From Tamarix chinensis (Eukaryota; Streptophyta; Magnoliopsida; Caryophyllales; Tamaricaceae), in contig CM060174.1 in assembly GCA_030549775.1 (NCBI GenBank), positions 44,186,707 to 44,250,706 on the forward strand: a stretch of 64,000 nucleotides of DNA, in the 5' to 3' direction. Below, in pieces: positions 22,328 through 35,076 of this stretch. The stretch's first letter is position 1, and each line of letters opens with the position of its first letter. The notes beneath the pieces were generated by a model. It searched no databases. It worked only from the letters and a program-made list of their open reading frames with translations, and was not told the DNA's origin. The position numbers and the translations under genes were made by a program.

Positions 22328-23840
22328 TTATCCTTATAACCAAACAATAAAATTGCGGTCACATTTGTGGTCACGGTCGAAGTATCGTGGTATCGAAATG
22401 TCGTAAACAATAAATTATGTATTGTAGTAGTCACAAGATGAATTTTTATTTTTCTTTCACCATATAGTTTAATTATTATTTATTGATCATTTAAATATAA
22501 ATGTTCAATAAAATAATGTTTTATATTATATTAAAAGTATTTATGTGAGCCATTATATGTTAAATTGTCCTAGTAACTCTAAATTTGTCTTAGAATGAAA
22601 AAATACATGTTATTTAGTGTATATAGAAAGGTAATAAATATCAATATTTTATTATAATTTAATATTAACTTGTTCCAAAATATTTATTGTAAATTAATAA
22701 GAAAATATTATGGTTGCTTTTATCTGTAGATTTAAGAATTCTTAATAAATCATCGATATTTTTCACTTTATCAGTCAATAGAATGTTAAATTTCAAAAAT
22801 GTAGCATATCGATAACTTTGTGTCTCGGTTGACCCAAAAGTCGTTAAATAGCAACCGATATGCTATAGTGGCACTGTTATTTCATTGGAATTAAAAAAAG
22901 ACATGTTATTTTGGAGTAGATTTAATGGTAATAAATAGTATTACTTTATTATAATCCAATAGTAACTTGGTCCAATATATATATACTAAATGAATAAGAA
23001 ATTATCATGCTTTTTTAGTAGATTTAGGAATTTGGAATAAATCGTCGATTTATTGGTTATATTTTTAATTTATAAGCAATATTTTTGATTTATCAATGAT
23101 ATTATTTAATCTATTGGTGATACCTATTTATTGGTGCTAAATGTGTAAAATTTAAATCGTAGTGTATCAGTAATTCTGCATCATGGTTAATCTAGAATCC
23201 GGTAAATAGTGGCCACTAAAATTGTGGCTGTAGTGTCGTAGTATTGGAGCGTTGCGATCAATAAATTATATGTCACGTTTGTCTCGACGTGAAATTTTAT
23301 TTTATTTACCATATACTCTAATTATTATTTATTATTCGAATATAAACATTCAATAAATTATTGTTTTATATTATATTAGAAGTATTTGAGTGAGTCATTA
23401 TATACTAAATTATTTTAATAACCTTAAATTTGTCTCAGAATAAAAAAAATACATGTTATTTAGTAGTACATGTAAAAGTAATAAATAAAAATACTTCATT
23501 ATAATTCAAAACTTAGTCCTATATATATATAGTAAATGAATAAGAAAAAATTATCACTGTTTTTTTATTTTATTTTATGTAGATTTAAAAATTTTCAATA
23601 AATTGTTGGTTTATCCCGATTTATCGTTATATTTTTCATTTTATCAGTGATTTACTAGCGATTTATTGGCTGATAAATATAAAATTTTAAAATCATAGCA
23701 TATTGATAATTTCGCATTGTGATTGACCCCAAAACCGTTAAATAGTAGCCACTATGCTAATGTGGCGCGACTATTTAATTGTATGTTGTAGCAGCACTGC
23801 TATTTAATTATATGGTTATGGTACTTGCATGAAATTAATA
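22073..23840. repeat. Head-to-tail array of a ~0.5-0.6 kb repeat family
   Basis: Units start near 22073, 22340 and 23205, with a partial unit at about 22896-23204. Each begins with a GTGGTCGCGG-like stretch, then CGTxxxxATAAATTAT, TTTCACCATATxxTTTAATTATTATTTATTGATCATTT, GTTTTATATTATATTAGAAGTAT, ACATGTTATTT and a TTTATCGG-rich segment. Each ends near GTTAAATAGTGGCC. The first unit is interrupted by (TA)n. One further copy sits in the retroelement at 3438-3958. No open frame of note is present. Confidence 0.7.
22284..22323. repeat. (TA)n microsatellite
   Basis: About 20 uninterrupted TA units inside the first unit of the repeat array. Confidence 0.95.
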
Positions 23841-25266
23841 GAAATCATAGTTTCCTTTAATTATAGATAAATATTATTAAATTAATTAACTTTTAGGGGT
23901 GGTTGTCACTTTGTTGGATCAACCACTAAATACTTGTCAGGGTACCCAAATGAATTTACCCTTTAACTATTATGGGATTTTGTGTTGGATGTGGTTGCAT
24001 CTTGCTTTTGTGAGTCAGTTCATGTCCAGTAATTTTAGCAATATAATAACATCACATTTGCAATTAAATAATCTTTACCTTGTGAGTTGAAGCATCCGAT
24101 CAATGCTGCATGGAGCTTACTTAACTCTTGGTGGTGTGGATTTTTAAATATGCTTTTTGGTCCTTTGTCACTTAAACTTTGCTTGCTGTAAGTAGTGAAA
24201 GGGTCCCGATCTTACGGTCATTTTCTTGAATCTTGAAGATCAATTTGTTCTGAATATTAGAGTTGATAAGGTGTGAACATATCATTCTTTCAAGTGTGAA
24301 TATTCCTCCGAAAGAATATTTTCATGGGATCCTTAGGTTCAGTTGTTCCAAAAATGGGGTTCTGGGCCTTCTGGCCCAAACAATGGTGTTAATAAAGTCA
24401 GTCGAGCCTAGGAGAGGAGTTTGTAGTGGGTGCTGTATTAATTCCTTAGAATGGTTTATTTTGTAGGACTTCTCTATAGTGCACTAGGCGGCTATGCCTT
24501 TTTTGTAATCAAAACAAAGCATTTGATCCGTGATATCATTCTATGGGGATATTTACTGAGAGCTAATCTTAGATTATGGATGTTCTACTCAAGCTGCATA
24601 TCGTTGGACATGACTGACACTCTTGCACCATATTTATAGGTCATTTGCTCTAAACCTTCATCGCAGCAATCAAACTGCCATTTATAGGAACTGTTCAGGG
24701 TGAAAAGTTCAGGGATTTAACTTATTGGTTCAGGAAAAAGTGACTCAACAGGAAAGTGAAAAAGCTGAGAAGAATGAGGCCGGAATTGCTGCTGCTTAAT
24801 CCTAAATATATTTGAACTCCGTTTTGCACTTGGAGCACAAGTATCTGATTTTTTCTTTACGTTGGTAAATACTTAAGGTTCACACCCACTGGTTGATTCC
24901 TGATCCCCATGTGAGTTTTGACTTCAAGATCGCACGAGAATTATGTAATTTATTTCGAGTTTTGACTAGTCTCGGACATTATTCTTTGACATCGTTACTT
25001 GTAAATTCTGTAAATTTCTGCGTTCAACATAGCCTCTATCTATTACACTTGTTTCTTCAGGTGTTGTGGCGCTTCCCAGAACTGTATAAGTTGTTCTTTG
25101 AATCTTGGTATTATGTAAAATTTGTAGCGAACAATAGCCTGACAATATTTTAGTGAACTTAACGTTTTTAGAGCTGTATCTGTTTTTATCAGGGCAAAAA
25201 ATGGTTTTTAGAGTGTATGCCCCATCTTGTGGTCAGACTGCGGTCCCTCAGTCCTCTTCCTGTGTA
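23841..25266. other. Intergenic sequence with one possible terminal exon
   Basis: No gene is confidently recognised. A short frame at 24734-24799 follows an acceptor-like TTGGTTCAG and reads EKVTQQESEKAEKNEAGIAA to a TAA. Its charged composition looks protein-like but I recognise no family. It could be the last exon of an unrecognised or degraded gene, or chance. Confidence 0.25.
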
Positions 25267-25345
25267 AGTGAGAGAGAGAGAGAGTGTGTGTGTCTTTTTT
25301 TATTTTTATTTTTTGGGGGGGGGGGAGGGGTGGGATGTGGTGTTG
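25267..25345. repeat. Low-complexity tract: (GA)n, (GT)n, T-rich, G-rich
   Basis: GAGAGAGAGAGAG, then GTGTGTGTGT, a T-rich stretch and a GGGGGGGGGG run follow one another within 80 bases. Confidence 0.85.
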
Positions 25346-25440
25346 ATCCTTTTTCTACAAACTTCGTCTGCTGCTGTTTGGTTGTTGGATTAATCTCTCA
25401 GCAATTTTCCAATATATTTGTATGCTATAAAATTTTATAA

Positions 25441-26995
25441 TTGAGACTTTAAAAAATACTAAAAGAATTCATTCTTAAGTTCTTTTAGTTGCTAATTAAC
25501 TTGACACGTATTCTATGAACCAATCAATTAGTTTGACATGACCGGATAATTGGTTTGCCCTAATAGAGAAATAATCCACAAATGTCATGCATATTCATTC
25601 ATATAAATCATTTTTAATTATGTTAAAACATGTATTAACAACAGCTAACATACTTCCTACCAAATTATCCTGCATTTCTCTTTCATGCTCTTTACTCAAG
25701 TTATGTCATTTAAGCATGCAAATCATGCATATAACTTCATTTCTTCATACCAACATGTATCATCCATCTAATGATATCACCTATCATATAGGAACACACA
25801 CTAAATATTTTAATGGCAAGAATTACTTACTTGATGTAGGTAAAAATTCTCTTAAAATAGAGATTCCAATATAGAAAATTCTTAGCTATGAGAACCTTAA
25901 AATTAATGTCTCAAACTCATAAAATATAACACAATCTTATCAAATTCCAAAATCTAAAAATCAAAATAGTGTAAGACTTACTAACTTATGGCTAAAATAG
26001 AGAAAGGCCATCTAAACTACTTAACCTTTTCCTAAAATCTAACTCTTCTTTGCTCAACAATCAAAATAAGAGAGAGCTAGAGATAGGCTTGAAAGAGTAT
26101 GTGGAAGTGGATTAAAATAGTTCATATTGTGGAGAGAAGAGAGGGAAAATAAGACTTAAGGAATTTCAGTGGTTGAAAGAAATGTGAAATGAAGGGATGA
26201 TTGGGGTAATTTATAGTCAACACATAAAAGGAATTACTAGGGGCTTGGAGATAAACTAAAAATCCTACTATTGACCATTTGAATTCAATTAGAATTAACA
26301 GATTTATCTAGGATTTGCTAACCTCTTCTTTATAACTTAAATGGTGTCTTTGGAGAATTCAGGTCAATTAAGCCATAATTCACATTCACGAATGAAGAAA
26401 TAGGAAGTTATTGTGGAAGGAATCTTCCAGATGCTTAGAATCATGATTGAGATTGAAGCATTCAGTCTCAAAATTGCATTGAATAGAGAAGAAGAAGATG
26501 ACAATTACGGAGGTCATCTCTCCCCTCTTACATCCCAATCAACCTCTAGATCAAATTGAGGAACTATTTTGGGTTAAATGTGTCATAAAAATTGTTAAGA
26601 ATCTTTTAGGGACAATCTCGCATGGGTTGGTAAGGTTCTAAATTATTGTAAGGGAATTTCTAGACAAATCAAACCCAAAAATATAACTAGCTTGATAAAT
26701 TAGTCATTCGATTTGGGTTGCTTGTCCACTATTCATCCACCAGTGATTGTTTTGCCCCAATAAGTCAATCAGTTTGGTTAAGGAACATAATTTGGCTAAA
26801 ATGATAAACTAGTTGACTGGTTCATTGAAACCATCAATGGGCTTTCTTGTAAAACTCAATAAACATCATTTTCCAACATGATTTTCAAAATTAAATTTTT
26901 TTCCAAATAAAATCATTATATTGAATTAAAATCAAAGGCCTAAAACTTGATAAAAATTCTCTTCCAACCACCATACAAAAGTTTGAGGTATTACA
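25441..26995 (-). repeat. LTR-like repeat with a TGTAATACC end (minus strand)
   Basis: The plus strand ends GTTTGAGGTATTACA at 26995, that is TGTAATACCTCAAAC on the minus strand. This is the terminal sequence type of long-LTR Tekay/Del-like gypsy elements (compare TGTAATACCCC at 32761). The interior contains the 'AACTAGTTGACTGGTTCA' motif shared with 27.2-28.9 kb and 49-53.7 kb. The left boundary is not resolved and there is no coding sequence. Confidence 0.4.
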
Positions 26996-29900
26996 CGTAC
27001 TCATGTGCCAAGTACCCAAAGTTATTTTCTTAGCATGTCACCTTAGTGTAATACTTATATTGATGTGATGTGTGCTTTAGTATGTGTTAAATGATGTGAT
27101 TGGAATGTTTATAGGCTTCGGCGGTGCCAATTTTTACGATTGATTATGATTTGTAACTACAATTGGGTTTGAGGTAAATCTACACTTGAAATGGGGTTGG
27201 AAAACTAAATTAAATAAGTTTTTTGAGTAAACCAATCAAGTGGTTCCACGAACCTATCTATTGGTTCATCATTTTAACAAAATGGTTTCTACTCAACCAA
27301 ACCAATTGACTCTTTGGGAAATTGATTGATTGGTCTATAGAATAGTCAACTTGTAGGCCAAATCAATCGACTAGTTTGTTGAGTTAGGTAATTTTTTTTT
27401 GAAACTCAAAATTTTGGAAAATTTTCTTATACTAAAGTAGAACTTCATTAACCCTTGTTAAATTGTTCCTACTAGATTCTTATCCCTTTTCATGATGCAT
27501 TTGGCCCAAACATACAACCTTCGATCAATTGGAGGAGTCGATTGAGAAATTTTATGGGGGAGATGACATATTCTTTTTCATCCTCCACCTCTCTTCTCTG
27601 CACATTTCTAGGATCATTACTTCTATCTTAGACTTGATTTTTCTCAGCTAGGAGATTCCTTCCATGTAAACCTTCCATTTCCCCTCTTATGTACTATATT
27701 TTTGGACCATTGATCTACTCTCCTCTAGAATGACCGTTTGAGCTTTAAAGGATAGGTCAGTATATCTTGGATGAAATCTAATAGTTTAGCTTAAATTTAA
27801 ATAGTAAGAATTAGGGTTTTTAATCTATTATTGATCGCACTTGTAATTCGTATTGATTTGTTGGCTATAATTATCCATAATCACCCTTTTTTATTCACCT
27901 TTCTTTTAGCCACCAAAATACTTAACTGTCTAGCATTGACCTAATCCCTTTTTTTTCTTTTTTTAACTTCATGCCTTGCATTTGAATTTCTCTTACTCTT
28001 TTGATCCTTTCTCTAGCTATCCCTTGTTTTAATGGTTAAGCAAGGAGTTAGATTTAGGAAAAAGGTTGAGTGGTTCAATGAAACTACCCTCTATTTTTCC
28101 TTTGGATGTGGTATATTCATTCTTTCCCTTATATTTTAAGTTCATATTTATAAAAGTTATTCATGAATTTCTTAGATAAACTTGTTGTTTTCAAGGTTTT
28201 AAAAGTTAAAGATTAAATGCATTGAGTGTTCTTGTTTAAGGAATGTTTTGCTTGCATCAAGTAAGGTATTCTTCCTTCCAAAATGGGTTATGAGTAAACT
28301 TGCATTTTATGGAACTCTTTAAGTTTGATATTACATGTTGGCATAAACATACAACATAAAACATTGGAATGAATGGTTAGATATTGCATTTGAGTGAAAA
28401 GCATGAATCTTGAAGAAATATTAAGTTGTGATGTTTAATGGTGAAATGTACAACTAAGGTAAGCTAAACATATGTTATATGATGCTCGAACATGTTTCAT
28501 TATAGTATGCTAAGGAATAATAAGCATGATCTACATGAAAATGATGGTTTGGTACTGTAGGAGGGGAAACCAATTGATTGGTTAGGTCAAATTGATCAAA
28601 TGATTCCTAGAAAATTTAGATGGTTGACTCAACCTAATGACTCAAAGGACTATAAAGGCCTTTGTCATGCTCTTTGCTTAAACACATTGACTAGTAAGGT
28701 AGAACTGATTGTACCATTGGTCTATGAACAATCAACTTGTTTACCTAAATAGATTAACTAGTTTGTGGAAAAATATGATTTGGTTGAGCCAAACTGACTA
28801 GATGGTAAACCTTAACAGATTAACTTGTAGGTGTAATCGATCAACTAGTTCAGCTAGTTTGTGTGATTTTTTTCTTCTTGATTTGGATATACTTTGAGGC
28901 TATGCATGGGATTGTGATATGATTACTTATGGAATAAAATTTAGATATTAACATGGATCAATGACCTAATGAATGGAGTAAATGGACCATGATTTATAAC
29001 ATACTCAATGGGTATACCGCATATGAAATTTTATGGATTTGAGAGAGACCTTGATGAAGCATAGAATGTGTCTTGAATGGAATAATATGATTGGAATGAT
29101 TAATATTGAATAATGATAAATGAAAATCCCAAACTTGGTTAGGGAATGGAAAGGATTAATATGGAAAAGATATGCGAATATCTTAATTACTCTTTATATG
29201 AGCCTTGTGTGATCATGTAACCTCATGAATAATATAACAATCATGTAAAGTGAAATACAATCAAGATTTTTATTAATTTGGGTTACCCAATCCGCGATTA
29301 GCTAATAGGTGTTAGTCTGCCTTCGAGTGTTTATTAGTGCCTTCTGGATTTGCCTTCTAATGGGATCCTAGTAGATCCTGATGCCTTATCTACTCTAGAT
29401 GCTAATGATGTACTATGGGTTGTCGATACTAAAGGGTCTAGTTACACAAACGATTGGCTTCAGCATGAAATTATGGCCATATTTGTTGGCTTAGGGCCAT
29501 TATGGTCGGCATCAGCCTAGAATTATGTCCATTATGGTTATTGGCTTTGGCATGGACTTTATGTCCCTTGGTTTAGATAAGTATGCAAGACTATATAGTG
29601 ATGCACAATCCATTGCTCAATGATGAGTAAATGGATAATTATTGGAATGAACAGTTGAGTGATGATAATGATAAAATTTGGTATGAATACGTGGATAATG
29701 ACTTGAATGAATAGCTGGATAATAATTAGGAAGAATGACTAAATGATGACCTACATAAGTATATGGATAAGAAAATGGTATAACCTAATTGATTGAGCAA
29801 GTTGGAAAATACACCTTAGTTTTCACCTGGATAATTTGCTTAGTACATGTGTGTGAATACATATGACATTATACTTTGGAAATGAGCATGTTATAATATG

Positions 29901-30571
29901 ACATACCTGAGTTATGCATGATAGTGAATCTTGTTATATTATCTAATTTTGATATTGTAGATACACTAACTTATATGGCATTGGCATGATGCATGTTAAG
30001 TATGATATGCAAGTCAAGATTGAACCTGGTATGCTTATGATTTCCAATGAGGATGTAACTTAGCTTACTTAGTATGTAGTATAATAAAGTGCTTGTTTGC
30101 TTGGTCACTTGCTCATATTCACAAGTAGAGGGCCTTATGTAGGTTTTTGGGGATGGCTAGTTGTGGGCCTAACTTAGCTTGGGTTTAGGGCTTGGGAGAG
30201 TGTACATCTAGAGATTTTTGTGTGATCTGTAATGGACCATGGTGTTCAATCCACACCCTAACTTGTTTTTAACTATTATAGCTCTATATTCTTAGCTTAT
30301 CATTCTCCCTGTATTTGAGTTTGTTGAGGATTTTCAATATCTTTTGTTGCAAATGATCTTTTAAATATTTATGTAACTTGATTTTGTACATTCTACTTTA
30401 AATCGGATGGTTTGGTTTTAGCCTCGTATCTAATATGGGATGGGTGGCTAAAATCTATCATTTGTTAGGTTCGATGGTAGCACTCTGTTATTCATAGGTA
30501 TGTTTAGTATTTTCCACTTTTGCAATATTTTAAAACTAAATTTTTTAGTAGTGAAAAATGGGAGTGTTACA
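26996..30571 (+). repeat. Long LTR-like repeat ending GGGAGTGTTACA
   Basis: It ends with TTTTTTAGTAGTGAAAAATG and then GGAGTGTTACA at 30571. This closely parallels the end of the solo LTR at 37544 (TTTTTCAGTAGTAAATTTGG, GGGTGTTACA), so this is a relative of that long-LTR gypsy type. It holds many 'ACCAATTGATTGGTT/CTAGTTGACTG' motifs at 27220-27380 and 28560-28870, and internal GGCTTCAGCATGAAATTATG-like subrepeats at 29455-29570. No coding sequence and no target duplication were found, and the left end is uncertain. Confidence 0.45.
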
Positions 30572-30654
30572 AAAACCTCTATTTGATAAATGTTAAGATT
30601 ATAAAAATATTCTTAGTCTTTTGATAGGGGATATCATTATTATAAATATAGGTT

Positions 30655-31320
30655 ATCATTCAAATGGTGGTGGAGATACTTTCCAAATGATGGCAAGTTA
30701 TGGAATTAGACTATCTAATCTATCCATAAGAAGAGTCAAGATTGTATTTTAGGATTACCAAAAGATGATAAATGGCATGCTCTTTGGTTGGATATTATCA
30801 ATCTCAGAATAGGTAATAGGTTGGTGCATTTAGGTTTTCAAGAAGGTAAATGACATACTCCTTGGATTAGTATTGTCAATCTTTGTATATATAATAGGTT
30901 GGTGTAGTATGGTATTAAAATAACTTTATATGATGGGAAAAATATAAACTTCTTTTAGGATAACATAATGAAAGAGGAAAGCTACGTATTATTTTCTAAA
31001 GGTTATTTTTTATTTCTTGTAGGCATAAGGAAAATGCTACAATCATGGGGTGATGAGATGGAGTGTAGTGGCATGGAATTTTATTTGGCAAAGAAGGATT
31101 TTTACATGGGAAGAAAGAGAAGTGTAGAACATGAAAATTTTGTTGAATAGATCATCCCAAGTGCAAATGAGAAGGATAAGATTGTTTGGGACATTCATGA
31201 TCAAAAAGTTGTATATAGTAAAATCATGTTGTTGTGTCACTTATTTTAGAAAAAAAATAGATGATAAAGGTAGAATTTCATATTGTTTTATTGGGCCCCA
31301 TTGTTGGGTAAATAAATAAA
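30655..31320 (+). pseudogene. LINE (L1-type) ORF2 C-terminal remnant
   Basis: 30660-30707 reads KWWWRYFPNDGKLWN, matching the 'KWLWRF....LWRKVI' signature downstream of the RT of plant L1 elements. Near 30905-30958 is GIKITLYDGKNINFF, matching 'GNGxKIRFW'. 31068-31230 reads VAWNFIWQRRIFTWEEREV and, further on, IVKSCCCVT, matching the zf-RVT region ('W..NLR..L.DWE.EE' and 'FSVKS.Y'). Stops and frame changes separate these pieces. A segment near 30750-30905 is duplicated (GATATTATCAATCTCAGAAT, then GTATTGTCAATCTTTGTAT). It is a dead fragment without an RT core. Confidence 0.6.
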
Positions 31321-32755
31321 TAAAGTCCCAAAATTCTTGGGTTTGGGTTTATGTTAGTTTTTGCAAACCAATATCATTTCAAGACCCAATTTCATTGTCT
31401 TATTACTTCAACATTTTTACTCCATTAGTTATTGATTAGTCTTTACATTCTCATTTTTCATTAATTAGTAGTTACACCACCTTCTATTTTATTACTCATT
31501 ATGAATAACCATTACCATATTCCTCTATTCAATATCAACTGATGATGGCAACTGGTTATAATTCCTCTATTCATTATTCATTGATGTCATAAGGAAATCT
31601 CTCTTCCATTCTTGAATATTGGACATTTGTTTTCTCTTAAATTTGGAATATTTATTCTTACATAAATGTTATATTTTTTAACATAAAGAAATAATTGAGA
31701 AATTTGCCATTGCTCAATCGTTATTATGTTAATTTGGGTAATTAATTATGCACTTCTCCATTATTTCGACCTTGAGTGTACAAGATTGAGGGAAGTTATT
31801 TAAATCCTTAGGGAGTGAATAAATTTGAAAAACGGTACCATAGTATGGCCTAATTTACTCTCTTGATAGTGGAATACCATGACATAACACTACATATTCT
31901 TAGATTTTAATATTGGAAAAATCGTAGATTTATTGACAAAACACATAAATCCTAGTTCATTCTTTAATGTTCTTAAAACCAACAGTTTGAAAGAATATTA
32001 TGGTAAAGAATGATGTTATAGCAAATCAACAATAGATAAGTTCTTAATTGTCAAATTCTCTCTTATATTAATTATTTTTCCAAAAATATGAAATTAAATT
32101 CTTATGTTAGAGAGTCGATATGTTAGTTTCCTATAAAATCTCTACTTTCATGATTAAGAACTATTGGTTCACCGACAAGGACATGATAGGAAACAAATGA
32201 AAACTAATGTCATGTCTGAGATAATATTCTAATCACTACATTTGGTTGCCACTATGAAAACTAATGTCATGTCTAAGATAATTTTCTTGTTGGTGAAAAT
32301 TATTGAAAGTAGATAGTAAATTTAATCTATGAACTTCACTTGCTTATATCAAATTGTATGACCATTTATGTATGACTTTGAAAATCGTATTTATTTCAAA
32401 AGATCAAATATATTTGTGAAATTTATAAAACTTTCATTTTTCACTACCAAAAAATTTCATTTATAATTTTTTTGTAGAAGTGAAAACATGAAAGCACTCT
32501 TATAAGAGAAAAGAAATTTAAGAAATTCTATCTCTCAAATGCCCTAAACCAAAAAAAGAAAATGACCATGTATAAACCTTCCTTGGAAACCTAACTAATT
32601 TCCTCTACTTATGGGATTGAGTAGGTAACAAATTATATGCACATTGCCACTAATTGTGCATTGAGTAAGCTAAATTACCCAATCATAAAATTTCATGTTT
32701 GATATAGGGTTATGATAGGAATAGAAGCATGCATATATCATGTTATATCAAAACT
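31321..32755. other. AT-rich sequence without a recognised gene
   Basis: No coding sequence is seen. A small fold-back lies at 32439-32483 (TTCACTACCAAAAAA against TTTTTTGTAGAAGTGAA). The sequence continues on the far side of the solo LTR (from 37550), since the LTR inserted here. Confidence 0.4.
32439..32483. repeat. Small fold-back with CACTA-like ends
   Basis: TTCACTACCAAAAAA and TTTTTTGTAGAAGTGAA are inverted copies, with small mismatches, separated by about 13 bases. It could form a hairpin or be fused termini of a CACTA-type element. Confidence 0.4.
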
Positions 32756-32760
32756 CACAT
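32756..32760. repeat. Target-site duplication CACAT, left copy
   Basis: CACAT immediately precedes the LTR start TGTAATACCCC and recurs exactly after the LTR end at 37545-37549. Confidence 0.85.
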
Positions 32761-33127
32761 TGTAATACCCCAAAAATCCTAATTATGGAATTATGGCAAA
32801 ATAATGATTTATTAGAGAAAATTAAGAAAATATATTACTTCATTAAATAAAGAGGAAGTTAATTGAGGAAAATAAGGAGAAAATAATAAATAAATTATTT
32901 AGAAAATTTTGGACATTTTACTAATTAAAATGGAAGTTAAGGACAATTTATCCAAAATAGCCTAACTAATTTAAAAATGGATTTAATTATTATAATTAAA
33001 ATAATTATTATTAAAATTAAATATCTAAATTAATTATATAAATAAATAAAGAACAAATATCCCCAACCATTTTATCATTTTCCATTTTCCTTTTTCTCCT
33101 TTCTTTTCTTTTTCTTTCTTCCTCTAT

Positions 33128-34230
33128 TTGTTTTTCTTCTTCTTCTTCCCCCGGTTTGGGCCAGCCCGTCGGCCCAAATCTCCCTTCCTCCCTGGCCTGT
33201 CTCGCGCGTCAGCCTGCTCCCTTGCCCAGGCCGGCCGATCCTTCTCCTTTCTTTTTCTTTTTTTTCCCCTGGACCGACCGGTCCAGTCGCCCCCTTCTTC
33301 CCCGACCTGCACGCCGACCTGCAACTCGACTTGCAACCCCGAATCTCGCCGGCAGCCACCCCGACCGTCCTCCCCTGCCCTTCCCTGTCATTTTCCTTCC
33401 TCTTTTCGACCCCGACCAAGTCCCTCTCTCCCCTTCCCGCGTGCCCATCTCTTTCCCTTTTCTTCTCCCCCTCCTCGACCCAACCTGCCATGGCAGGACC
33501 TGCCGCCTGCCGGCCAGCCTGGCGCCTGCACCCCCCTTTGTCTTCTTCCCCTGGCCTTGCCCGACCACCCTACCTATAAATACCCCCATTGATCACCTGG
33601 GTTCGGGATTTGGAACCCCGAAACCCTGGGTTTGCTCCCTCTCGCCGCCACCCCATCAGACGCGTCGACCGCCGCCGTCTCCCAACTCTGCCGGTCGAAC
33701 GCCGCCCAGAACCCCACCTTGCACCAACCTCCACTTAACCAAGCCCTCCTCAGCCCTCGATTTTCCCTGCACGTGCCGCCCTGGCCGTGCAAAATAGCCA
33801 CCCCGAGCACCCCCTTCCAACCCCTCGCCGCCCTTGCGCCGCCTTCCACCGCCAACCTAGCCGCCACCAGAGCCTCCTCCACCCTCCAAAATGCCCAGCA
33901 GAGTTCCCTCTACCTTCCCATACCTCCATCTTCCCCTGCCTCCCCCTCCTCCTTCCTCCCTCATCTTCCACCTCTCTCCACCACCCTCGGCCGCCGCCGT
34001 CACCGCCGCGCGCCGCCACCCTTTGCCACACCGTCACCCTTTGCCACGCCACCACCCTCACTCCACTCCCCTTCACATGCTATTTCTTTCCCCACCTCAA
34101 ACTCCTTCTTTTCCCCTCCCATCTAACCACCACCTCCATCTTTCCCCCTCTTCTCCTCCTCCACCGCCGCCGCCGTTGCCGCCATGCGCCGCCGCCGAAC
34201 CACCACCGACCCTAGGTGGTTCTCCACTCA
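33128..34230 (+). other. GC-rich, CT-biased island in the solo LTR
   Basis: A sharp rise in C+G and strong CT strand bias compared with the AT-rich surroundings. It gives long proline- and arginine-rich open frames in several phases at once, the signature of compositional bias and not of a gene. It spans the predicted LTR promoter and would be the U3/R leader part of the element transcript. Confidence 0.7.
33574..33582 (+). promoter_or_regulatory. TATA box of the LTR promoter
   Basis: CCTATAAATACCCCC is a strong plant TATA box inside GC-rich sequence, at a typical LTR promoter position. Transcription would start roughly 30 bases downstream (inference). Confidence 0.65.
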
Positions 34231-34259
34231 TCCAAACCCTAATACCCCTTTTATATAAC

Positions 34260-34680
34260 TACTACTATTTTCTACCAATATTAATACTATTATTATTATT
34301 ATTATTATTTCTTTCATTACTATTACTATTATTATTATTATTATCATTATTATCATTATTATGGTCTCCATCATTATTGTTCTTATTTTATTACTACTAC
34401 TAACATCCCTTTTAAACTCTAACTGGTATTATACTTAACTTTGGTCTTATTGTTATTAGTATTAACATTTTATCATTATTATTTCTATTACCTTACTAAG
34501 GTTATTATTATTAATACTTAACCATACTGGGTTATTGTTATTGTTATTATTATTGCTAGGGTTATTATGGTTATTATTACTATTATTATCCTCATTATTA
34601 GTATTATTACTATTATCATTATCACCCTTAAGAATAGTTTACTTGTAATATTGTGACCTTATAATATTATTATTTCAAAC
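34260..34680. repeat. Imperfect (TAT/TAC)n trinucleotide tract
   Basis: Long runs of TATTATTATTAT, interspersed with TACTAT and CATTAT, extend across this part of the solo LTR. They produce leucine/tyrosine-only reading frames. Confidence 0.8.
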
Positions 34681-35014
34681 ATAACACCATTAATAGACTT
34701 GGCCTTAAAACACTAAGGTTTCTATCACTAGACATTAGTGTCACTATTTTATTAATGCTAACACTATTTTCCTATAGCTAGCATAAATCCTATTACTGCA
34801 TTAGAACTAATGGGTTTAATAAAATAAGTGTAACAATAAGTATTAAAAATAAACATATTTTTGACTAGTAATATTTGGTATTTTAATTTTAAGGTAAAAA
34901 CCCTAACTTTTGTATAATAACCCCTCTAGTAATAAGAACCTTATTCCTAAACTTGAATAAGGGTTGATGGCACTTTTGAGGGAAACTAATACTTAGTATT
35001 TTCCCCTTTTATAG

Positions 35015-35076
35015 GTAATTCCGACCAAAGCCCTAAGGAGTTAGAGGAGCGTGCTCCAAGCCCGGCGTCGCCTTAG
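35015..35076 (+). other. Possible spliced mini-exon within the LTR
   Basis: CCCCTTTTATAG (acceptor-like) precedes 62 bases of GC-richer, non-repetitive sequence ending GCCTTAG, and GTAAGG (donor-like) follows. Acceptor and donor bracket a block unlike its AT-rich flanks. Splicing inside the LTR leader is an inference from these signals only. Confidence 0.35.

Noticed and set aside
25153..25440. 95-residue plus-strand frame
   Set aside because: It is built largely from GA, GT, T and G homopolymer tracts and has no conserved content.
33075..34403. Several overlapping long open frames (up to 213 residues) on both strands
   Set aside because: They are proline-, arginine- or leucine-only sequences, open in many frames at once because of CT/GC bias and trinucleotide runs inside a solo LTR. 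No domain is visible.
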